Assembly: GCA_946886255.1 (NCBI GenBank) | Contig: CAMPIG010000358.1 | Coordinates: 1-5,010 of the forward strand | Direction of reading: 5' to 3' | Source: an uncultured Cellvibrio sp. | Lineage (GTDB): Bacteria > Pseudomonadota > Gammaproteobacteria > Pseudomonadales > Cellvibrionaceae | DNA: 5,010 bases | In this document: positions 1 to 5,010 of the stretch, piece by piece | Layout of the letters: every line of letters starts with the position of its first letter | Position numbering within the stretch: the first letter of the stretch is position 1 | Notes under the pieces: model-generated | Database searches by the model: none | Seen by the model: the letters and a program-made list of their open reading frames with translations, nothing else | What the model was told of the DNA's origin: nothing | Program-made: the position numbers and the translations under genes

Positions 1-1303
1 AGCATTCCCAAGCTAAAACGGAGGGATGATTGCGGTCGCGGCGGATCATGTCGCGGCAGGTTTTTATCACTTGTTCTTCGAATTCCCGGGTCTCCCCTAC
101 GTATTGCCAGCCGAGGATGGCTTATATAAAAACCAACCCTAATTTATCCGCTGCCGCCATAAAGGCTTTTGAATGAGGATAGTGGGACAGGCGCACGTAA
201 TCGAAGCCCGCCGCCTTGATTTTTTCGGCATCCCGTTGCTGCGCTGCATCCGACAGCGCGTAGCCGATGTAGGGATATTCCTGATGGCGATTGACGCCGC
301 GTAAGAAAGTTTTTACGCCGTTGATGTACAGATCCTGACCCACAAACTCAAAACGCCGAATGCCGATGGTGGTGGTTTCCAGATCCCACACCTCGCCATC
401 CACCAGAATTTCGGTCTTCAATTGATAGAGGTTCGGGTTGCCCGGCGACCACAAACGCGGTGTCTTGACTGTGAGCGTTTGGGCTACATCAATGTCCCGC
501 TGCCCTTGAGCTTGCACCGGTGTTTCTTCGCTGCTGATTACCTTGTTGCCATCCAGTAGCGTCTGACGTACTTGCACCGTCAAGGCATCGGCATCGTTCA
601 TCAGGTGGGTCTGCACGCTTATTTGTGCGACCTCCGTTGTCACCTTGGGGTACCGCACAAAGATGCCGCCGGAAGCCACTTTATTGGCAGCCACGGCATC
701 GGTGATATGCAGAGGGTTCTCGACCCGCAACCACACGTTGCGGTAGATGCCGCCGAACATATTGAAGTCGAGGATCTCGAGCGGCTTGGGACCGGTGATG
801 GGGTTATCGCGATTGTCCAGGCGCACGTACAGCCGATTCTCGCCAGCCGTGTTTAGCTTGCCGGTAAGGTCCACCGAAAACGGCAAATACCCACCCAAAT
901 GGTGGGCCACCTTCTCGCCGTTCAGCCACACCTCGGCTTCATTCATGGCCGCTTCAAAATCCAGTATCACCTTCTTGCCATCCCAATCGTGGCGGTACGG
1001 AATCGATTTTTGATACCAGGCGTCGCCCTGCCATTGATCGTTCACGATCTTTGGCTCGATCCTGGCGGTATGCGGCAGGGAAACCGGTTCCCAGGCATCA
1101 AGTTTTTGTGCCTGTTGCAGGTTAAGGCTTTCGTCCGCACGAGCAAACTGCCAGTCCTGGTTGAATTTTATCGGGGGCTGATAGCGACCAGTGGACGATG
1201 CGGTTGAAGCACCTTCGTGACCTGCTTTTTCAGAGGGTGCAGAGCAGCTCGCTACTACCACGGCCAATATAATGAAGGCCAAATGTGCATTGAGTTTGTG
1301 CAT
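1..1303 (-). pseudogene. Glycoside hydrolase family 2 lipoprotein (beta-galactosidase/beta-glucuronidase type), interrupted by an in-frame TAA and cut by the window edge
   Basis: This gene encodes an exported GH2 enzyme, a family that removes sugars such as beta-galactose, beta-glucuronate or beta-mannose from glycans; the substrate cannot be read here. I place the start at the ATG at 1303-1301, because it opens a lipoprotein signal: a short H/K N-terminus, a hydrophobic stretch (about residues 8-17) and a VASC lipobox with Cys20. The +2 residue is Ser, compatible with an outer-membrane lipoprotein. An upstream GTG at 1375 would spoil this signal. After a Ser/Thr/Gly linker come the sugar-binding domain (about 46-220, with GGIYRNVWLRV), an Ig-like domain (about 222-330) and the barrel start (FLRGVNRHQEYPYIG from 333, then RLSHYPHSKAF near 371). 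TAA at 124-122 ends the frame after residue 393. The next 40 codons are still clear GH2 (AILGWQYVGE, later RRDRNHPSVLAWE), without another stop. The truncated product lacks both catalytic glutamates, so it should be inactive unless the stop is an error or is read through. Confidence 0.88.
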
Positions 1304-1345
1304 ATTGTTATCACTTATCCATATTGATACTGAAGGTACGTCACG

Positions 1346-1375
1346 ATTATCTAAATGATCTCCTGGGGGAGTCAC
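1346..1375 (-). promoter_or_regulatory. Possible sigma-70 promoter for the GH2 gene
   Basis: On the - strand, GTGACT (1375-1370, four of six matches to the -35 consensus) and GATAAT (1351-1346, five of six matches to the -10 consensus) are separated by 18 bases. Transcription would start near 1338-1340, giving a leader of about 35 bases before the chosen ATG at 1303. The ribosome site in that leader is weak (GGATAAG-like, somewhat far from the ATG). Boxes this degenerate arise by chance, so this is only a candidate. Confidence 0.3.
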
Positions 1376-1436
1376 TGCGCTTTCTAGCGTTCGCGATCGA
1401 TATCAGCGGAAGGTTGATTGGGGGCTGAGTAGCACT

Positions 1437-1488
1437 AAGGTAAACGTTTACCTGCCGATAAGGTAAATTATCCACCGGTGAAGGTAAA
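1437..1488 (+). repeat. Three AAGGTAAA direct repeats
   Basis: AAGGTAAA occurs at 1437-1444, 1460-1467 and 1481-1488, with start-to-start distances of 23 and 21 bases, close to two turns of B-DNA. The first copy is the left arm of the perfect palindrome. The second is followed by TTATCC, giving a degraded palindrome (GGTAAATTATCC, eight of twelve positions symmetric). The third has no clear right arm. The pattern fits a cluster of one strong and two weaker half-sites for a DNA-binding protein placed on the same face of the helix, but could also be chance in a short intergenic region. Confidence 0.5.
1438..1453. promoter_or_regulatory. Perfect 16-bp palindrome, probable LacI-family operator
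   Basis: The sequence AGGTAAACGTTTACCT is identical to its reverse complement. A central AACGTT/CG core flanked by A/T-rich then G/C bases is the hallmark of LacI/GalR-family sites, for example PurR- and CcpA-like operators. It lies 135 bases upstream of the GH2 start codon and more than 300 upstream of glnE, so control of the sugar hydrolase by a carbohydrate-responsive repressor is the natural reading. No regulator gene is visible in the window, so the binding protein is unknown. It sits about 60 bases upstream of the candidate promoter, so either the true promoter is closer or the site works from a distance. Confidence 0.6.
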
Positions 1489-1586
1489 GCGATAGATTGA
1501 GTAGAGGGCGGTTAGCTGGGAGGGCGCGAGAACAACAGCAGCGAATGTGGCTTTCGAGGAGTAAACGGGGCAAGGGACGTATCAAT

Positions 1587-1626
1587 AGAATATCCAGCGG
1601 CATCAGGATGCCCTGGATGATATTCT
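1587..1626. repeat. Long imperfect inverted repeat (hairpin) of unknown role
   Basis: The arms pair as AGAATATC (1587-1594) with GATATTCT (1619-1626), CAG (1595-1597) with CTG (1613-1615), and GGCATC (1599-1604) with GATGCC (1607-1612). Extruded C1598 and GAT at 1616-1618 break the stem. The innermost pair would open to leave a four-base CAGG loop. About 16-17 pairs in 40 bases is more than expected by chance. There is no long T-run on either side, so it is not a typical intrinsic terminator. It could be a repetitive palindromic element, part of a glnE leader RNA, or a binding site. Confidence 0.55.
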
Positions 1627-1676
1627 TTCATGCGGCGCGGCTCTGCAGGTAATGGTGACTTGTAGATCGTATCCTC

Positions 1677-1702
1677 GATGCGATGAGATATTTTCTCGCA
1701 TC
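1677..1702. repeat. Short bulged hairpin upstream of glnE
   Basis: GATGC (1677-1681) pairs with GCATC (1698-1702) and GAGA (1685-1688) with TCTC (1694-1697), with an unpaired GAT bulge at 1682-1684 and a TATTT loop. It lies 68 bases before the glnE start and would be in the glnE leader if transcription starts upstream. The stem is short and may be chance. Confidence 0.3.
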
Positions 1703-1769
1703 AGTTGCGCCCTCTTTGCCACTCCGCTGCGGCGGATAAAAATCAATAAGACTCAACGGATGAATATTT

Positions 1770-4751
1770 ATGCTAGACCTTTCGCAGTTGCCCGCGCCGC
1801 TGCATGAAGCCGGCACACGTTTTTGGCAACAGTTTGAACAAGCCATCGTGCAGCACCCATTGACTCCGCCTGCTCGCCTGCTAGGTAATGCCGTATCCGC
1901 TGAAGATTTCTCCAGCCAGCTAACCCGCGCGTTTGTCGGGAGCGAATACCTGGCCAAGACCTGTATTCAATACCCGCAATTGTTGCTCGACCTTATTGCC
2001 AGTGGCGAACTCTTTTCGCCCTTGCGGGAGCGAGGCTACGTAGATCTGGTTGCCGCAGCCGGTGCGTGTCAGACCGATGTTGAACTCGACAAAGTGCTGC
2101 GGCGCCATCGACATAAAGCGATGGTGCGCATCATCTGGCGCGACCTGAATCGCATGGCGAGTATGGAAGAAACCACAGCCGAGTTGTCCCGTTTTGCCGA
2201 TACGGCGATCCAACAGGCGGCGGCGTTTCATTATCGCCAACTGGTCATCCAGCACGGCGTGCCTATGGGGCAACACTCCGGTCTGGCGCAGCCGTTTATT
2301 GTTCTGGGGATGGGGAAACTGGGGGCCTTTGAGCTGAATGTTTCTTCCGATATCGATCTCATCTTTACGTATCCCGAAGCTGGCCATACCACCAACGACG
2401 CACGGCAGATCAGCAATCAGGAATTCTTCGTCAAGCTCGGTCAGCGGGTCATCAAAAGTCTTGATCTGCAAACGGCCGATGGTTTTGTATTCCGCGTCGA
2501 TATGCGGCTACGCCCCCACGGTCAGAGCGGCGCACTGACATTGAATTTTGATGCGATGGAGGATTACTACCAGACGCAGGGCCGCGACTGGGAGCGCTAC
2601 GCCATGATCAAGGCGCGTGCAGTTGCCGCTGAAGGCGGCGAACAGGCGGACCAGGCAGTATCAGCCTTGATGGAATTACTCTTGCCATTCACCTACCGCC
2701 AGTACATCGACTTCAGCGTGATTGAAGCGCTACGCGATATGAAAAGCCTGATTCACCGGCAAGTGCAACGCAAAGGCATGAATCTGGATGTGAAGCTAGG
2801 TGAGGGTGGCATCCGCGAAATTGAATTCGTGGTGCAGGCATTTCAATTGATCCGTGGCGGTCGCGACGCGCGCCTGCGCGAACGCCAGGTGTGCAAAATG
2901 TTGCCGTTTCTGGAGCGGGAAAATTATTTGCCGCCCGGTGCTGGTTCAGCGCTCCTGGCTGCCTATAAATTTCTGCGTAATACCGAACATGCCATCCAGG
3001 CATTCCAGGATCGGCAAACCCAATCTTTGCCCAGCGATGAATTGGGCAAATTGCGGCTCGCCTGGGTGATGGGCTATGCGTCCTGGGACGCTTTTTTCGA
3101 GGCGCTTGATGCTCACCGCACCCGCGTCAATGAAGAGTTCCGCGCAGTGATTGCTGCGCCTGAAGACAATCAAAGCACCTCGACCAAGGGAGCAGAACCC
3201 TGGATTGGGTTATGGGATGGCACCTTGACGGGGGATGAGGCCCAGCGTTTTCTGACCGCTCAGGGTTGTGATGCGCCGGAGCAACTGCTGCAATTGCTTC
3301 AGCAATCACGGGAGAGCCGCGCTGTGTTGAGTATGCAGGCCAGCAGCAGGACGCGGCTGGACAGCTTTATGCCGCGACTCTTGTCGGTGCTGAGTCGTCA
3401 GGCTGCCAACGGCGAGGCCGGCATGGCCGAGACGCTGAGCCGTATCCTGCCGCTGGTAGAATCTATCGCCCGGCGCAGCGCCTATCTGGTGTTGCTGGTC
3501 GAAAATCCCACCGCTTTGCATCAGCTCGTGAAACTCTGTTCGGTTAGCCCCTGGATTGCCGATCAGTTGAGTCGGCACCCGGCTTTGCTGGATGAACTGC
3601 TTACCCCCGAAAGCCTCTATGCACCACCGGACAAAGATGCGCTGCGCGATGACCTGCGCCGGGAAGTGCTGCGCCTGAGTTGGGATGATCTGGAAGGCCA
3701 TATGGAGACCTTGCGTTACTTCCGCTCAGCCCACGCCCTGCGTGTCGCAGCCAGTGAGGTCACCGGTGCCCTGCCGTTGATGAAGGTCAGCGATTACCTC
3801 ACCTATATTGCTGAGGTCATTCTGGAGCACGTGCTGGAGCTGGCCTGGCAACAAATGATCGGACGGCACGGACGCCCGACGCACGAAGACGGCGGGGTCG
3901 ATGAGGAGCCGGACTTCATCATCGTCGGCTACGGCAAGTTGGGTGGCATTGAATTGGCTCATGGCTCGGATCTGGATCTGGTGTTTATCCACAACACCGC
4001 AGCCAATCTCGCGACCGATGGTGAAAAACCCATAGATAATCTCACCTTCTACACTCGCCTCGGACAAAAGATTATTCATATCCTCAATACCTCCACCATC
4101 TCCGGCAAATTGTATGAAGTGGATATGCGCTTGCGACCTTCCGGCAACTCCGGATTGCTGGTGACCTCCTTGACGGCGTTTGAGAAATACCAGCTCAACG
4201 AAGCCTGGACCTGGGAGCATCAGGCATTGGTGCGCGCGCGCGTTACCGCAGGCAGTGCGGAGTTGGCAAAAGCCTTTGAGACCGTGCGCCTGAAAGTCCT
4301 GTGTCAGCAGCGCGAATTACCTGCGTTGCGCGAGGAGGTGCGCAACATGCGCCTGAAAATGCGCGAGCAATTGGGCAGCGGTAAAAATAACGCGCAAAAC
4401 GAGCAGGTTTTTAATCTCAAGCAGGATGCCGGTGGTATCGTCGATATTGAATTTATGGTTCAATACGCCGTTTTAGCTTGGGCTTGGAAAGAGCCCTCGC
4501 TCGCCAAGTACACGGATAACATTCGCATACTCGGAGCACTGGAGGAGGCCGGTCTACTGGACGCCGAATCCGTCGCCCACTTGATCGACGCCTACAAGGC
4601 TTACCGGTCCACCGGGCACCGCCTCGCGCTACAACGTCAGGAGGCGGTACTGCACAGCAAACAGGGTGAAGGTGAACCCATGTTTGTTACCGAGCGTCAG
4701 TTGGTGGGTCGCGTGTGGCAACAGCTGCTCGACGATCCCTCCGGCCAATAA
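1770..4751 (+). CDS. glnE: Bifunctional glutamine synthetase adenylyltransferase / adenylyl-removing enzyme
   Basis: GlnE is a cytoplasmic enzyme that adds AMP to glutamine synthetase to switch it off in nitrogen excess and removes it by phosphorolysis in nitrogen limitation, steered by PII protein and glutamine. The 993-residue product is complete and close to the family's usual 950-985. It has the expected duplicated plan. The N-terminal half (adenylyl-removing) has GMGKLGAFELNVSSDIDLIF with the metal-binding pair D194/D196, then GGIREIEFVVQ at 346-356. A helical linker and regulatory region follows (about 450-620). The C-terminal half (adenylyltransferase) has GYGKLGGIELAHGSDLDLVF with D734/D736, then GGIVDIEFMVQY at 888-899. 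Both DxD pairs are intact, so both activities should be present. The ATG at 1770 is preceded by a weak ribosome site (CGGA at 1757-1760); the ATG at 1760 is out of frame. The next gene downstream is ilvE, 106 bases away. Confidence 0.97.
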   Translation: MLDLSQLPAPLHEAGTRFWQQFEQAIVQHPLTPPARLLGNAVSAEDFSSQLTRAFVGSEYLAKTCIQYPQLLLDLIASGELFSPLRERGYVDLVAAAGACQTDVELDKVLRRHRHKAMVRIIWRDLNRMASMEETTAELSRFADTAIQQAAAFHYRQLVIQHGVPMGQHSGLAQPFIVLGMGKLGAFELNVSSDIDLIFTYPEAGHTTNDARQISNQEFFVKLGQRVIKSLDLQTADGFVFRVDMRLRPHGQSGALTLNFDAMEDYYQTQGRDWERYAMIKARAVAAEGGEQADQAVSALMELLLPFTYRQYIDFSVIEALRDMKSLIHRQVQRKGMNLDVKLGEGGIREIEFVVQAFQLIRGGRDARLRERQVCKMLPFLERENYLPPGAGSALLAAYKFLRNTEHAIQAFQDRQTQSLPSDELGKLRLAWVMGYASWDAFFEALDAHRTRVNEEFRAVIAAPEDNQSTSTKGAEPWIGLWDGTLTGDEAQRFLTAQGCDAPEQLLQLLQQSRESRAVLSMQASSRTRLDSFMPRLLSVLSRQAANGEAGMAETLSRILPLVESIARRSAYLVLLVENPTALHQLVKLCSVSPWIADQLSRHPALLDELLTPESLYAPPDKDALRDDLRREVLRLSWDDLEGHMETLRYFRSAHALRVAASEVTGALPLMKVSDYLTYIAEVILEHVLELAWQQMIGRHGRPTHEDGGVDEEPDFIIVGYGKLGGIELAHGSDLDLVFIHNTAANLATDGEKPIDNLTFYTRLGQKIIHILNTSTISGKLYEVDMRLRPSGNSGLLVTSLTAFEKYQLNEAWTWEHQALVRARVTAGSAELAKAFETVRLKVLCQQRELPALREEVRNMRLKMREQLGSGKNNAQNEQVFNLKQDAGGIVDIEFMVQYAVLAWAWKEPSLAKYTDNIRILGALEEAGLLDAESVAHLIDAYKAYRSTGHRLALQRQEAVLHSKQGEGEPMFVTERQLVGRVWQQLLDDPSGQ

Positions 4752-4778
4752 ATCGCAAGGTTCACTGAATTTAATTAT

Positions 4779-4846
4779 CGCCAGCGCCAGCGCATCCACC
4801 CAGTGTTGGCGATGGCGTTTCTCTTTATTGGTTTTGTTAATTTTTT
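4779..4846 (+). terminator. Probable intrinsic terminator or attenuator between glnE and ilvE
   Basis: CGCCAGCGCCAGCGC (4779-4793) pairs with GTGTTGGCGATGGCG (4803-4817): a 15-position stem with one G-A mismatch and two G-T wobbles, and a nine-base loop. It is followed directly by a pyrimidine-rich, mostly T stretch (TTTCTCTTTATT, later TTTTTT at 4841-4846). The first T-run is interrupted, so termination may be partial. Lying 28 bases after the glnE stop and 40 before the ilvE start, it could end the glnE transcript or moderate read-through into ilvE. Confidence 0.55.
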
Positions 4847-4851
4847 AGGAG
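4847..4851 (+). promoter_or_regulatory. Shine-Dalgarno site of ilvE
   Basis: AGGAG is followed by a six-base spacer (TTGGCT) and ATG at 4858. This is a near-ideal ribosome site, far stronger than those before glnE or the GH2 gene, and it fixes the ilvE start. Confidence 0.85.
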
Positions 4852-4857
4852 TTGGCT

Positions 4858-5010
4858 ATGTCATTTGCCGATCGCGACGGCGTTATTTGGCTGGACGGCG
4901 AGCTGGTCCCCTGGCGCGATGCCAAGGTTCACGTACTCACCCATACCCTGCACTACGGCATGGGCGTCTTTGAAGGGGTGCGTGCCTATAAAAGCGATAG
5001 TCGCGGTACC
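4858..5010 (+). CDS. ilvE: Branched-chain amino-acid aminotransferase, N-terminal part (cut by window end)
   Basis: IlvE is a cytoplasmic, PLP-dependent class IV aminotransferase that swaps the amino group between glutamate and the keto acids of leucine, isoleucine and valine, the last step of their synthesis. Only the first 51 codons are present and they are open to the window edge. They match the family N-terminus: [13 protein letters not shown] (7-19), then [13 protein letters not shown] (22-34) and GVFEGVRAY (36-44), the conserved stretch that lines the small domain near the active site. The PLP lysine and the class IV signature lie beyond the window. The start is supported by the AGGAG site six bases upstream. 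Its position after glnE matches the Pseudomonas order. A D-amino-acid or 4-amino-4-deoxychorismate relative is less likely because the [16 protein letters not shown] stretch is typical of IlvE. Confidence 0.93.
   Translation, partial: MSFADRDGVIWLDGELVPWRDAKVHVLTHTLHYGMGVFEGVRAYKSDSRGT

Larger units (their letters stand above)
1304..1769. other. Divergent intergenic region between the GH2 gene and glnE
   Basis: These 466 bases separate the two divergently transcribed genes. The GH2-proximal part (1304-1500) holds the candidate promoter, the LacI-like palindrome and the AAGGTAAA repeats. The stretch 1500-1586 shows nothing I can name. The glnE-proximal part holds two imperfect hairpins (1587-1626 and 1677-1702). 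I could not find a convincing sigma-70 promoter for glnE: TTGCCA at 1716-1721 is a good -35 match, but no matching -10 box lies at proper spacing. No GG-N10-GC sigma-54 site was seen. A - strand open frame reaching into glnE (1957-1628) has no family resemblance and is treated as a shadow. Confidence 0.7.

Noticed and set aside
1304..1375. A longer GH2 start at the GTG at 1375, adding 24 residues.
   Set aside because: It would place polar residues before the lipoprotein signal and has no well-placed ribosome site; the ATG at 1303 gives a normal signal peptide with Cys at residue 20.
1315..1476. Two sequences one base away from the DnaA box TTATCCACA: TTATCCATA at 1315-1323 and TTATCCACC at 1468-1476.
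   Set aside because: Only two near-matches about 150 bases apart, no AT-rich unwinding tract and no dnaA or parA-type neighbours; one overlaps the AAGGTAAA repeat. Not an origin.
1628..1957. A 109-codon - strand open frame spanning the intergenic region and the beginning of glnE.
   Set aside because: Low-complexity Cys/Ser/Arg composition, no recognisable domain, and it overlaps the strongly supported glnE start in antisense.
3726..4220. A 164-codon - strand open frame inside glnE, with others at 1920-2471 and 3306-3701.
   Set aside because: They lie antisense within conserved glnE coding sequence and have no family resemblance; typical shadows of a GC-rich gene.
4807..4848. An open stretch ending just at the ilvE ribosome site reads SLLVLLIF-stop, rich in Leu/Val/Ile codons, like an attenuation leader peptide.
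   Set aside because: The frame has no ATG or GTG nearby and no ribosome site; its only ATG (4666) lies inside glnE. The codons also come after the hairpin, whereas in attenuation the control codons come before the terminator. The T-rich tract alone explains the Leu/Val/Ile/Phe codons.

Overview
This window reads as chromosomal DNA of a gammaproteobacterium. The glnE then ilvE order, both on the + strand, is the arrangement known from Pseudomonas. A secreted glycoside hydrolase lipoprotein beside it would suit a polysaccharide-degrading relative such as the Cellvibrio group. That genus guess is inference from gene order, moderate GC and protein style; no taxonomic marker is present.

Layout. 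Positions 1-1303 (- strand) hold a glycoside hydrolase family 2 gene with a lipoprotein signal. A TAA codon at 122-124 interrupts it inside the start of the catalytic barrel. The same reading frame then continues with convincing GH2 sequence to the window edge, so the gene is either a recent nonsense pseudogene or carries a sequencing error. Positions 1304-1769 are a 466-base divergent intergenic region. It contains a perfect 16-bp palindrome typical of LacI-family operators, three AAGGTAAA direct repeats about two helical turns apart, and two unexplained imperfect hairpins on the glnE side. Positions 1770-4751 (+ strand) hold an intact, full-length glnE, the bifunctional adenylyltransferase/adenylyl-removing enzyme for glutamine synthetase. 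Positions 4752-4857 contain a GC-rich hairpin followed by a T-rich stretch, which looks like a terminator or attenuator, and then a strong Shine-Dalgarno. Positions 4858-5010 are the first 51 codons of ilvE, a branched-chain amino-acid aminotransferase, cut by the window end.

How the parts relate. glnE and ilvE both belong to nitrogen and amino-acid metabolism: GlnE tunes ammonia assimilation through glutamine synthetase, and IlvE moves amino groups between glutamate and branched-chain keto acids. The hairpin between them suggests they are not simply one uninterrupted transcript. The GH2 gene is divergent and functionally separate; its upstream palindrome suggests control by a sugar-responsive LacI-type regulator.

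I found no mobile element, CRISPR array, tRNA or rRNA, and no sign of an undescribed multi-gene system. The points most worth checking are the interrupted GH2 frame and the structured intergenic DNA.
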